From NCBI GenBank assembly GCA_037176885.1, contig JAWWNJ010000090.1, forward strand, positions 868,001-932,000: a stretch of 64,000 nt of DNA. The letters run 5' to 3'. Under the pieces are notes generated by a model that saw only the letters and a program-made list of their open reading frames with translations, searched no databases and was not told the origin of the DNA. The DNA is from Favolaschia claudopus. Its lineage: Eukaryota > Basidiomycota > Agaricomycetes > Agaricales > Mycenaceae. Within the stretch, counting starts at the first letter, position 1. The number at the start of each line of letters is the position of its first letter. Made by a program: the position numbers and the translations under genes. Shown here in pieces: positions 1 to 11,467 of this stretch.

Positions 1-58
1 ATTAGTAAGATATGCATTCGACCCAGTTGTAAGTCAGAGGGACAGTAACGGCTATAAG

Positions 59-2472
59 TTACACAAAACCACTTTCCTGCAACAGCCGAGACATGTTCTC
101 CTGCTCAGGCGTCCGGGGTTCAAGTTCTACACTGAGAGAAAAGAGGCCGTCGGGCGAGTCATCGGTGGAGTGCAGGCTCTGTTGAATGTACGCCTGTATC
201 GATGGAATGACATGCAAGTTGAAAGGGGTTTGCCAGCGCTTGATCTCGTGTATGGTTTCGGACGCCTTCTGTCGTTTCCAGAAATTGATGACATTGGAAG
301 TGTTGGCTGGTCTGCCCGCCGTCGGGATCGTATCCGGAAATCCATCACGGATGAAGTACAAACTAGCGAGAGTGAGACCTAGAAACACAAGTTAACCGAG
401 ACAATTAAGAGGGCAGTAATCTTCATCCCACCCAAGAACGGCACACATGGAGGTACGACGGATTTGATCAACTTCCGATAGAGCCGCAGTCCATCGCCTT
501 CTGCGATATTTTCACAAGAATCTAGCAAGGCGACCGAAGTCCGGCTGACTTGAGCCCACGTTTGTTTGAGTCGTCGAACAGAAGGGGATGAGAGGCCGGA
601 TACGAAAGCGGACATGCTCGAGAAGTTTTTTAGGGTGCGACAGTGCTAGAGGGCGGTGAGCGCTTGGAGTGATTTTTCCATGACCCGAAACAAACGTTAG
701 CAACGCTGATGAAATATTCAATGATCCCAGCCCTTCGCCGGAAATCTGTCTCAGCGAGAACGGAGCTCTGAACCCAGTGTGATGTCTGAAAAAGTAAGGC
801 TATAAAACTCAGGAACGAGCTGGATAACAGATCCGTACCTTGGTAACTGATTGGATAAAATCATCGATGTTGTTGCTTTGACCCAGCTCGTCCCAGATCA
901 AGTGCAGACAATCCACAGGCCGAATCTTCTGAAACAAATGGCTGTCCACAATAGTGAATTGTCGAGCCAGCTCCAGCGGGTCGACATCGAGAAGCTCGAC
1001 GTTCCTGGTCAATCTCGGGACAAGCGGCGGGGGAGGCACTTCTTGCCGAAAAGCGACCATCTTGACGATGCTCTCACCTCGTCGCTGTATTTGAACGATT
1101 GAGGAATCATGCGCAAGAAAGAGCACGTTACGCACCGTGCGCTCGATCAAAGTTAGCAGCATCGCTGCCGCCGGAAGCGAGGCAACCTCGGGGAGGGTGA
1201 TGAATTCCGCGACACGATCCAAAACGTGACCGTCAGCCAGCTCCAATGCCCCGTCATCAACAAGTAAACTCTTGAACGTATTCAGAACCCTGCAGCATTT
1301 TTAGTTTGCTCAAACATAGGTTGGCGGGGAAATAACCTGATCTGAACGATACGCTGCTTCTGCTGTCCACGCCTTTGAGGTTCTGACGCATTCATATTTT
1401 GAGCAGGCTGAGACCAAAAGCGTTGCACGAGATGATCGAAAAGCTCATCAGGGCTCATAAAGGACTTGAAAGTCATCAAGAACGCTGTGACAAAGTTATG
1501 GTCTGAACATAACATGGCATCGGTTAGTACTAGAAGATGTGTAGCGACAGACAATGGACCTGTTCGATCATGCGCAGTGAGATGCTCAACAAGAGCGCGA
1601 GCTGTTCCTGCACGAACACCGCCATCGGGGTCAAAAATAATTTCCGTTGGTGCGTGTTCCACATATTGCGGCGTTGGCGGAGGTGCAGAGGGGAAATTTG
1701 AGAGAATTTCATTGATGCCTTCGTGGGATGAGGCCGTCGGCGGTGGAGACTCGGCCTGAAATGCGACTGCAGGTGTTTCTTTCTTGTAAGCAAATCTTTA
1801 CCAAGGGTGATATAAACGTACCATCTTCGTACGCAGGCGGCTCTACATCTTGATCATCGTCAATCAAGTCCAATTTAGACTCCAGATTCATGGCGGCACT
1901 CCGCTCGTCATCGTCGGTTGGAACATGGGGCACCGAACTGCGCTGTGGTCGTCGCAGTTCAAGTTCACCGCCCCATAATGCAGCTTCCATGTCCACAACG
2001 TCCATATCAGATAGCTCGCCAACATGCTGACCAGTTTCTGTGTTCACATAGAATATCTGAAGGTCTCGGATAGTATCTTCTGACTAGGAAGCGCTTGAAA
2101 ACTACGACTCACTCGGCCATCCGATCCTAATTCTGGCATCCAGAAATCATGGACACCAGTGCCTTCTAATTCTGAGGGCGCTGGTTCATCTGAATCACTG
2201 CCGTGATGATTACTTGTATCAACATCGAGCTTGGATTCAGAACGAGTCGAGTCTGCCTCGGCAGAGGAGACTTCGACGAGGAAGTTGGAAGGCACCCAGC
2301 CACGCTTGTCGCCTAATAAGCTATCCCACCACCCGGATGATTCTTTCGTCAAGACCTCGATAATATCGTTCCGACGGAAAGGAAGGCATGAAGGGTCTTG
2401 TGGCGTCGGGCAATCATACAGAGCACGATAGAACGCAGAGGTACTGGGCCCTGGTGCAGCGGCCAGAGGCAT
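59..2472 (-). CDS. CDC25: Ras guanine-nucleotide exchange factor (Cdc25-type) with N-terminal SH3 domain
   Basis: Predicted to load GTP onto Ras at the plasma membrane. The start at 2472 opens a short N-terminus followed by an SH3 domain (ALYDC ... [20 protein letters not shown]), then an acidic linker, a RasGEF N-terminal module (about 1660-1280, [19 protein letters not shown]) and the catalytic RasGEF domain (about 1250-60), which contains [16 protein letters not shown] and ends [16 protein letters not shown]. The introns I resolved are 379-431 (joins PFL to [10 protein letters not shown]) and 646-695. The second removes an apparent in-frame TAG and joins SVAN to [11 protein letters not shown], so the gene looks intact. 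It is shorter than many fungal Cdc25 proteins. Domain assignment is strong; the exact paralogue (Cdc25 or a related RasGEF) is inferred. Confidence 0.85.
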
Positions 2473-3202
2473 AACAGGTTCTCGAGGTGGCAGACAAGTG
2501 AAATTGAATCTCAGCAAAAAGACTACTTCGTCTCCGGCATTGTCGCACGAAAGTAATGCAGTGCACGGGCGGCCACCGAAAGATTTCAATCAGGTCTGCC
2601 AATATATTCCAAAGGCAGAGACCACATGCTGGACCAATTAGCAGACGCAACGACGACTGAGAGTGCACTGGTGGAAGTTTGGGACAAGTTGAATATTGAT
2701 GGGATAACGTTAATTCCGTTAACAATTTCGGCAGAAAACATGGTTGCTCGCGCTGTATTCGCACAACGTAGCAGTAGTACACGGCAAACGGCGGTCTATA
2801 TGGTATATAGCACTTCCTTATTCGAGCGCTTTAGCAATCGTTCAGCAGTGTACAGGTGGTTCCATTCGCAAAAACGATCCCATCCTTCCATCAATTAGCA
2901 GCAGTTTCTCTGAATTGCCATCGCATTGAAAGTGAAACAGATTGATATAATAACGCTTACCTTCAGCAAGCAAAGCAACATCAATTTACCAGGGAATTTC
3001 CTAACTCTTAAGCAGTAGTTATGTGGGCCTTCGACGATCAGCACAATACGAAAGCCATTGAAAACGATACCCACCCACCTCAAGCAAGTGAAGCGAACGA
3101 ATTCAGAACTTGTAAGCAATAGTAATGCGGCAGTCGGTCTTCTTCTTCAATCATCAAAACACGAAAGCTAGAACGATCATTAGCTGAGCAGATAGAGGCA
3201 AA
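2473..3202. other. Intergenic region upstream of the RasGEF gene
   Basis: Short open frames occur but none resembles a protein family. A degenerate direct duplication is visible: TAAGCAGTAGTTATG near 3010 resembles TAAGCAATAGTAATG near 3112, and each is followed by a CACAATACGAAAGC / AACACGAAAGC segment. This stretch probably holds the RasGEF promoter and the 3' end of the homeodomain gene. Confidence 0.4.
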
Positions 3203-5782
3203 CTATAGAAACCGTTCACCGTTCAATCTACTCTCTCCCCCATTATCGGAGAAGTAGAATGTAGGCAATGGAGGCAGTCTCAGAGCAGCGAAATCATCCT
3301 GGTCATCAAAGTCCACGGTCCCATCCACGTCGCCCGGGGCACCCGCATCCACATCTACCGCAACATCGGCATCGGGAGCAGCCTCGCCCAAAGTCTCAAC
3401 ATCGACTTTACCCTCAGCGTCCTCCTCACCGTCTTCAATCAACCACTCCCCCTTGCTATCCATCAGCAAATCCCGGCCAGCCGATAGCGCCATCCACTCG
3501 TCTTGTGCAGGTAAAGCAGCCATGAAATCAGCCCTCCCTACCCCGCATTCGTCAACAGCCAACCCATCATACGTGAACTTATGTCCGTCGATCTCCATGC
3601 ACCCCTCGTGAAGACGAGTCAGGCATCCAGCGGGTACTTCGGCGGTCGCAGCTAGGTATGCAGCCGGTGCAGAAAGAAAGGGGATCGCCGAGAGCGGGGT
3701 CAAATCCATACAAATGCCTGTGTAATCGCCGAAAAGTCCAGAAGAGGTGGAAAAGGTGAAGTGCCAGTCGAAAGTGTCCTTGGGCTCTGCCAGAGTGATG
3801 TCGGCTTTGTCTAAAGCTTCATCGGTCGTTGGATTGTCGCCTGACAGTATTCAGCGTCAGAAAGACTCGGATAACAAGCAGAGGATACGAATGAAACCTT
3901 GAGCAGAAGCGCAGAGAGCGCATGTGAAACCAGTAGGGGAGGAGGGATCGGCTTGATCACAGACAAGGAGCTCATTCTCCTGCTGTGGCTTCTTGACTTT
4001 ACGCTTCCGACGAGTGGCAGCCTTCTTTGCCACTTTCGCTGGCGTAAGATTCTCTTTAGAGGAATAATTCACGGTCTCTTTGTCATCTCCGACGGTGCGC
4101 TTTGCTTTTTTGCGGGAACGATTTGTGGACTTGGCGAGCGGGGAGGGGGAGGAATCATCAAGCAGAGTTGGAGCGTCAGAAAGCGGCGGCGACGAGGCAC
4201 GGAGAGTGGGACTGCTCGAGGGAGGTAGATCGAGGTCGAAGCGAACGGTCTTTCGCTTTTTTCTAGGTCGTGCTGCCGTTTCGAGCTCGACGTTCGTAGA
4301 TGAAGTCGAAGAAATTGGTTGGGAATCCGCTTGAGATGATGAGGAGGCGGGCGTTTTTCTTTTTCGTTTCGAATCCTTCGTCGTTTCGGAAGCCTTTTCG
4401 CCACTAGCGTCGACCTCATTGTTAGCTTTCTTTGCCTTCTTCTTGGAGGGCTTCGTCAATGGCGCCACATCCTCTGCGTCAACCGTGCTTGAGGCAGGCG
4501 GTTTTCTCTTTCGTTTCGAATCCTTCGTCGTTTCGGAAGCCTTTTCGCTAGCGTCGACCTCGTTGCTAGCTTTCTTTGCCTTCTTCTTGGGGGGTTTCGT
4601 CAGTGGCGCCACATCCTCTGCGTCAGCCGTGCTTTCGGAAGCCTTTTCGCTGGCGTCGACCTCATTGCTAGGTTTCTTTGCCTTCTTCTTGGAGGGCTTC
4701 GTCGGTGGCGCCACATCCTCTGCGTCAACCGTGCTTGAGGCAGGCGTTTTTCTCTTTCGTTTCGAATCCTTCGTCGTTTCGGAAGCCGCGTCGCTAGGGT
4801 CGACCTGATTGTTAGCTTTCTTTCCCTTCTTCTTGGAGGACTTCGTCGGTGGTGCCACATCCTCTGCGTCAACAGTGCTTTCGGAAGCTTTTTCGCTAGC
4901 GTCCACCTCATTGTTAGCTTTCTTTGCCTTCTTCTTGGAGGGCTTCGTCAGTGGCGCCACATCCTCTGCGTCAACCGTACTTTCGGGTTCAGCCTTCTTC
5001 TCCTTCGGCGTGCGCTTTGGTATCGGTTTGCTCGGTGGGTCGGCGTTGGGAGTGTCTGCAGCAATTGCCTTGGCTTTCTTTTTGCCTTTGCGCTGTGTCG
5101 GTGTCGGTTCGGGAGTGGGGTCGTTCGAATGCTCGTTCCTCTTCCTTTTCGTACCCTTCTTCGACGGCAGTTCGGGCTCCATGGGTTCCGCTTCCACCAA
5201 GTTTTTCGTTTCCAAATCCACCTGAACGTTTCCTTTCGTATTACTCTGTTCTGCCGCAGTTTCGTCCGCGAAAAGAGGGGTTGCATCGTCCAGTGGTTCT
5301 GGCTTGATTGTAAATAACACTTGCAGAGGGTTTCCGACGGGGAGCTCGTATGTGTCTTCGGGTATGGTCACATTGAGCTGCTTGGCTTTCAGGCGGCGGC
5401 GGCGGAACCAGTTGTGAACATATGCAGGTTCCACGTTGCGAGCAAGGGCCCAGGCTTTGCGCGACCTCAGGCTAGGAATGCGAGGATCTGCAGGCCAGAT
5501 AGATTGCAGTTCCTGGAAGTGGACGGGGCCAAGAAAGTGGCCGTAGGAAACAATAGCAGGAGCAAGAGTAGGAACTGGAGAAGGTGGGGGGAGGTCGTTT
5601 GGGGAGCGGTAGTAGGAAGTAATAGCAGGAGCAGGAGCAGGAGGGCCTGAATCGACGTTCTGTTGGTTTGGGGGCTGGTAGTCTGCGAGGCGGTAGTAGG
5701 AAGTAGCAGGAGCATGAGCAGGAGCTGGAGGAGTAGAAGCAGCAGGAGCAGTATTGGACGTAGCGTTGCCGCCGGTCGCCAT
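3203..5782 (-). CDS. Homeodomain protein with Lys-rich tandem repeats
   Basis: Two exons (5782-3898 and 3840-3203) give about 840 residues. The N-terminus is Pro/Ala-rich with repeated SYYR/SYGH motifs. A homeodomain-like helix-turn-helix follows at about residues 85-145 (ELQSIW ... RSRKAWALARN, VHNWFRRRRLKAK). The usual WFxNRR helix-3 motif is WFRRRR, so the invariant Asn51 is replaced by Arg. The centre is a basic repeat array (DAEDVAP, SKKKAKKAN, KASETTKDSKRKRK) with many potential nuclear-localisation signals; the C-terminal exon is acidic and non-repetitive. The intron joins SAQ to GDNPTTDEALDK in frame. The first ATG (5782) was chosen because upstream codons in frame lack ATG. A nuclear DNA- or chromatin-binding role is inferred. 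It could be related to atypical HD proteins of basidiomycetes, but no mating-locus neighbours are present. Confidence 0.7.
4343..4981 (-). repeat. Five-unit coding tandem repeat in the homeodomain gene
   Basis: The protein contains five consecutive units that each begin STVDAEDVAP or STADAEDVAP. Their lengths run 34, 48, 34, 48 and 49 residues, because alternate units carry an extra TTKDSKRKRKTPAS tail. The array is therefore a higher-order (34+48)-residue repeat. Nucleotide identity between units is high, which indicates recent expansion by unequal exchange. Confidence 0.85.
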
Positions 5783-6084
5783 TGCCGCTGGGTCCAGCGT
5801 CAAAGGCAAAGCTGAAAGGGGGCTGTATTGGTCTATTTGGCCAATTTCCCACAACCAAACGACAATTTGTGTCGTGCTGGTCTATTAGACGTCGACAGCT
5901 ATCAAGCACAGTGACCCTCAATGCGCAACTGCAGTCTGAAAAAGAAGACTTTGAGCGCTAGCCGCGGCAACTGCACTAAGTAGTAAGTAATGTGCAGTAC
6001 ATCAGGAAAACAGAATCTCTCTGGCGGCTATGGCGCAGTCTGGCGCGGTCTGATTGCTCTGGCCTAGTAGCATGGCAGCCATGT

Positions 6085-7113
6085 GCGCCAGAAACTGGAT
6101 CCCGCCAGAACTTTTAAACAATTTCACAAGTACTTCGATAGAGGCATCATGATAATGTGCTCGAAGGCGGCGATATTGCCAAAGCTCAGGTAGTGTTGAG
6201 AATGACTTTTTGGCGGTGAATGGTGGGGAGAAGGTAAAATCCGGTGAAGTCCGGAGAAGGTCTTGGCATTGGGGTCCGTGCGCAACACGTGTTGCCGAGC
6301 CCATGGTTGACTTTGATGGGCATCTTTTGCCTCTTACCACCACCCTCCACCACCACTGCCCTCCGCCCTTCCGCCTTTCTGCCTACAAGCGACCCCCCGC
6401 CGCCCCCAATTACCCCGCAACCGTCGTCTAAGCAACCCTTCAAGCCTTTCCTCGCCTCTCTTCAAGTCGTGCATGGCTCAAGTCTTGAATTCTCAGCTCG
6501 ATGCGGCGTATATCTCAAGTCTTCGAAGTCCCTTAAGCCTTATACCCATCCTCCTCAAGTCTTTCAAGTCTTATATACAGCTCTGGATTCTCAAGTGCTT
6601 CTTCCATCTCATGCTCTTCAAACATCAAGCTCGAATCTCAAGATGTCGACAAGACGACCTTTTCAATCAATTCATGTTTCAAGCCACGGTGTCCGCTATT
6701 CTGGTAATCAGGCGCTCTATCACCAAGATTCAAGCTGTACTCTCCTCAGGGTAGTGGCTCGGCGGAAGGATACGATGGTCGCGCATGGAGCCTTTAAATG
6801 AGTATGTGGTCGTTCTATTTTGCGTGCGCTTCGTCCCTGATTCTTTCTGTCCTCGTTTACTTGCACCTACCACCATATACGTCGCGCCTGATTTCCCTGG
6901 CTGCCCGATCGACACATCCACGACATCAGACTGTAAGATATGGTACAGGTGCGCTCTTTCCCCCCTTTCCTCTTCTCTTTCCTTGCTGTTCCATGTTGTA
7001 CATAGGAGAATAAATATGATTTGCTGTCGTAATGAAAGGATTTTGAGCATACAACGAGTACCCGAGCATAGTAGCCCACCGTCAGAATTCATTTCTGGCG
7101 AGGTTCTGGCGCC
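6085..7113. repeat. Possible inverted-repeat-bounded element
   Basis: Near 6085-6110 the + strand reads GCGCCAGAA..(spacer)..CGCCAGAA. At 7093-7113 the reverse complement of the same arrangement appears (TTCTGGCG..GGTTCTGGCGCC). The roughly 1 kb between the arms has no recognisable coding sequence. This could be a decayed non-autonomous element or a chance clustering of CTGGCG words. No target-site duplication was confirmed. Confidence 0.25.
6463..6598 (+). repeat. Cluster of CAAGTC/CTCAAGTCTT words
   Basis: Within about 135 bases the word CAAGTC occurs five times, plus a CAAGTG variant, mostly in the longer form CTCAAGTCTT. Spacing is irregular, so this is not a strict tandem repeat. It may be a degenerate microsatellite or a cluster of binding sites. 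Confidence 0.4.
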
Positions 7114-8039
7114 ATAATCGTTTATGGCAATATGCGTGTCGTTTTAGCGCCAGACGCTATTCTGGCAGTGTAACGGTCTGTATTGGCCTGGTGCCAGATC
7201 AGCCAGACGCGTTGAGTTTTGCTGATGTACAGTCGCACGTACTTTTATAGCCCGCCGGTCCACCTATAGGAATAACGTGCCAGAGGTCAGCGCGCATTAA
7301 AATTCCAAGTATATCTTGTTTTGCACTCGACTCGCCTCGACCTGCATTGTTTACGACAAAATTTTCACGCCTCCTTCCTCTTTGGGCAGGAGGTGTTGAG
7401 TCGCCGCTTTAGGAAATTATTCAACAATGCTTTGCGCAGTAGCAATACGGATGGGGAATCACAAAAAAATGGGTCTGAAAGCCAGAGAAGCTTGTCCCCT
7501 CTGTGATGCACATAGTAGCTCATCGCTGGCGGTCGAGAAACTCGCAAATATTCGGTAAGTATTTGAATGTCACCTTTTATTGAGCGAGGTACGAGATAGA
7601 AACAATAAAGCGTCTGTCTAGAGAGACTACCTATAAGCAGCGTTTCGACGGTTCCGGCGCACACTGTAGCTACAACGGAGGCCACTACACCCCCGAGGAG
7701 ATTTATTTTGCACTCGTCTTTCACTCAGTCGTCCCCTGGGTTATTTTCCAGCAGTTTTTTTACCCCGCAGTATCTTTCATTTGAGTCTCTCCTACTAGTA
7801 GGTCCTCTGGATAGACTACAGCGTATCTCTTGAGTGTTTCTCGGAGCCCGTCCAATCAGGTTTTCGTTTGGAGTTTATGCAAGACTCAAGTTGAACTATT
7901 TTTCAGCGGTCATATCGCGTTTGTCGTGCCTTCGGCCTGATCCGAAGTGGATTGCCTGCCAGACCTGAACGCAGCGGCCGTGCTGCGCGACGCTTCGCCC
8001 AAGAGTTCAGTGTAAATCCACGTCACTCGGGCGGCTACC

Positions 8040-11000
8040 ATGCAAAAGTTTGCTCCCTTGGAACCAGTTCGTCTGTACAACTCGGGTTCGACAGCTGGTT
8101 CGCGATTCCTCTCCCGCACTCAACAGGGACCAAAATCTCCCGCTACCCCACCACTCATCGGACGCTTACCTTCCGACCTCCATCTTCTAATCCTCTCATA
8201 TCTACCGATCCCCGACTTCCCCGCATACGCACGGTGCACACACGCAACTGCCAACCTCAGTCGGTCAGAGAAAATCTGGGAAGCCCGATGGAAAGCACTC
8301 GAAGTTGAAAAGCACAAGTTGGACGGCGTGCTAGACGATCTCGAGGCGCGATCGCGCGGACAACTGGCAGCCTCAAGAGCCGCTGCACCGCCTACCATTC
8401 CGGTGGACGATGAATTTGGCGATTTTGCATCCGTTGATGTTCTTGCTCCGCCAATCGAGGAAATGGGAGACTTTGTCGGCGCCTTCGGCTCCCTCACGCC
8501 CATGACGGCCCGAATGCCAATACCAACAGTGTCCACGTCAACTAAACCGACATACAGGACGATGTACATGCGCGCTCATACGCTACTCAAGCCGCTCACC
8601 GCCGCACTTGCTTCCCCACCTCACACCATTCTTACGGAGCTTTCATCCATATTGAAGACACCTTCGCTTCGGCAAGAATCCGTTACATTGCACCTTCTTT
8701 CGCTTTTTCTTTCGCCCCGAATTAAGCCTTTGCGAAGATGGGATACAATGTACTCGTCTCTGCGTGCCGCTATGGACCGATTCGATGCCAACGCACTCGC
8801 GGGCTTTGATGCCGCCGATGGTCGAGGAGACGAGGAAGGCATGCGTGAAGCAGCCGAATCCAGTTGGGAGGTGTGGGACCGGCAAGGGGACTGGGAGATG
8901 GGCAAGGTATGGGCCGAAAAGCGCGAGATATTCTACCAGCAGGGGCAGTGGCAGCCATTGGATAACTTCACGGCTGAAGGGTATCTGAACTTTGACGCTA
9001 TGGACGAATTCATGACCAGTATCCTATCTGCAATTGCGGAACATGGATCGCGCGCTGTACGCGTTTTCCCTCCAGCCTCCGATGTTTTATTATCCTTCTG
9101 CGACCGCATCGCCAATGAAGTGGTGGCCGAGTACACCACGTCTCTGCTCACTCGCGCGAGAGAGATCTCCAATGCTACTTACCTCAAAGCAGCCGCCGCG
9201 ACTTTCAGAGAATCCTGGAGAATGGTCGACACCATCATGCAGGCTGCCACACAACGACCGGACTCGAATGTTGAACGTATGCGGGCTGAGGACGTGGTGT
9301 GAGTGGATTTTTTTCAAGTGTGGTATCAACTCATTGTTGAAAAGCGCCTTCTAGATACAAAATGTTCGAGATTAATATGGACGAGTATCTCGATGAGGAG
9401 GTCGAGTCGGTCAAGCAGGCATTTGAGGTGACCTGCAAAGGGTGGGAAAAGCAAGTAAGCTAAATCGTATGAACTTTTACCACGTTGCTTAAACTCTCTC
9501 AGATGGCAGAGCAGGCAACAAGTGGCTCCTCGTCAACGCGCTTTCTTTCATCACACAATCCGGCACTGGTCAAGCGGAATGTGCTCGCCTCGTTCACTTC
9601 AGTACTCTTGATGCCAGTCACCATCGTCCCTCGCGCTGTCGGTGGTGTCCTCATGACTGGCGGCAACGCTGCAGTTCAGGGAATCGCTATGCTGAACCCG
9701 CAGCGCTGGGGAGGATCCGGTGCTGTCGGTAACGGGTATTCACGGAATATGGAGCTCGAAAAGGGGAATGCAAATGGGACGACGCTCTTCGAGGGAGAAG
9801 ACGACGAAGACGAGAAGTTCAATGAGAAACAACTGGCTCCTTCTATGTGTAGGCTTCCCTCTCCTGGGTAGCTGTACATAAAAAACTAACCGTCCCCGAA
9901 GCATCAGCGTCGTCGTCTGCTACCCACCTCGATCTTCCTTCTTCCGCCTCACGCAGTACTACGTCTGTGGCCACTTCCGTCAACACTTCCAGCAGCGTGA
10001 ACAAGCTCGAGCTGCTGCTTTCGCTTGATGTCGCGCTGGAGCTCATCCATGCCGACCATGAAGCTCTCAAGCGAGTCGAACAGTTTGCTGGGTATCCCGG
10101 CCACTACGGTCACCGCGTACGGGACACTATCGAGGAATTGTTCATTCTGATGCTGCAGGCGCTCGGCGGGCGGCATATCAATGTTGGATTCGGGCTGTAT
10201 GTCGTTTCTCGATTGATACTTTTGGCGTGACTGACTATTTTCCAGAGCAACCGAACAAATGACCTCGTATAAGCCAGAAGAGCATCAAGAAACGACCAGC
10301 GTCGCGCCCCTACTGCAGTTCTTCGAGTTGGTACACATCGGCGATACCATTCAGTCCATGGTGCAGGTCTTCTTTGACAAAGAGTTGGCCCCGCACATCG
10401 ACCGCACAGATTTTCTCAATCCCGTGGTCCGAGAGAAGAAGCGATTTGAGAATGCTTTAGATGATTCTGTCGCTGGAGGCTTGAACGCTGGGACTGAGGT
10501 TTTGATGAATCAGGTACCGTCTCAAAAATGTCCGTATTGAAAACCCGCTAAATAGATATCCTAACAGGTAGAGCATATCATACTTACATTGACGCAGCCG
10601 CGCGAGTACTATCCTCCTGAAGACTCAGAGTTAGACTTGGGTCCGACGAAGGGATGTACGGAGGCGATCAAGTGTCTTGAGATGCATTGCAAGCTCTTGA
10701 AAGGCAGTACAAGCAAGGAAGTCCTGGAGGTATTTTATCAGGAGGTGGGAATCCGCTTGATAGCGTGAGTGGGACTGAAGGATGCGAAGTATCTCCACTC
10801 AGCTAATGGGTATTCTAGCATCTTGCAGAAACATATCAAGCGGCAAATAATCTCACTTCGAGGCGGATTCCACCTTATTGCGGACCTGAACACGTACCAT
10901 GTGTTCATCTCGTCGCTAAAGGTTTGACTTCGTTCCGCTGTTGAATCCCCGTTCGCTGAACAAATGATGTGAACCAGGTGCCGTCAATTACAGCTGATTT

Positions 11001-11270
11001 CTCACATCTTAAGATGTTGGGGCATGTGTATGTCGTGGACGATGCGAAGGATCTAGCGCAGATTGTTCGCGACGTCTCGCGGTACGGTGGAGCGTATAGA
11101 CCTGAGGTATGTTGGCTCTTTTTTTCTGCCTGTGGATTTAGAATCTGACCTGATAACGGTAGGATATCTACGAGTTCATTCAGAGACGCTCAGATTGGAA
11201 GAAAATTGAGAAGACTGTGGATAAGGCGATGTATAATCTGAGTTTCAAAGAAGACTGTGTTGTCTGTTAA
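8040..11270 (+). CDS. RCY1: Recyclin-1: F-box protein with exocyst Sec10-like domain
   Basis: Predicted F-box protein acting in endocytic recycling and exocytosis (Rcy1 / Pof6 family). An F-box lies at residues 40-75 (IGRLPSDLHLLILSYL ... IWEARW), followed by a linker with EFGDFASVD and a long Sec10-like helical region. At least seven exons join in frame. Donor/acceptor pairs read directly include 9299-9354 and 9454-9503; a later one joins LMNQ to VEHIILTL. The final residues are DCVVC-stop, a Cys-aliphatic-aliphatic-X pattern consistent with prenylation, as known for yeast Rcy1. The start is the ATG that heads the long exon. The downstream small secreted-protein gene is convergent. Confidence 0.85.
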
Positions 11271-11467
11271 CATTATTTGATGTTATATTTTTTTCGTTGC
11301 CCGCGACTCAAGCTGCCTGCATCACGAAGCGTCCCAGCGAAGAAGGGTGGAGAAATCTCCAAAAATTAAATGCAGTAGGACGAAAATCGTAACAACCACT
11401 ATCTACACACATCCAATCTTCCCGGGTCTGATGACGCGCAACTACGACCATTCACCGCCTCGTCATC

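Larger units (their letters stand above)
5783..8039. other. Gene-poor 2.2 kb stretch with short repeats
   Basis: No convincing gene is visible. The stretch contains many TCTGGCG/CGCCAGA words clustered at 6000-6115 and 7085-7215, a run of CTCAAGTCTT-like words at 6463-6598, and polypyrimidine tracts. Open frames here are short or compositionally biased (Pro/Ser/His from CT-rich DNA). The last few hundred bases before 8040 should include the RCY1 promoter. Confidence 0.5.

Noticed and set aside
641..700. In-frame TAG inside the catalytic domain of the RasGEF gene, suggesting a pseudogene
   Set aside because: The TAG is the end of an intron (646-695). Splicing joins SVAN to [11 protein letters not shown], which is the expected RasGEF sequence.
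4419..5307. Long plus-strand frames opposite the homeodomain repeats
   Set aside because: They are antisense shadows of the Lys-rich coding repeats, giving Phe/Ala/Ser-rich translations.
3203..5782. Mating-type (HD) locus
   Set aside because: There is one atypical homeodomain gene only. No divergent partner, no mitochondrial intermediate peptidase and no beta-flanking gene nearby.
6244..6801. 185-residue plus-strand open frame in the gene-poor region
   Set aside because: Composition is driven by CT-rich and CAAGTC-rich DNA, there is no family resemblance, and no neighbouring exon extends it.
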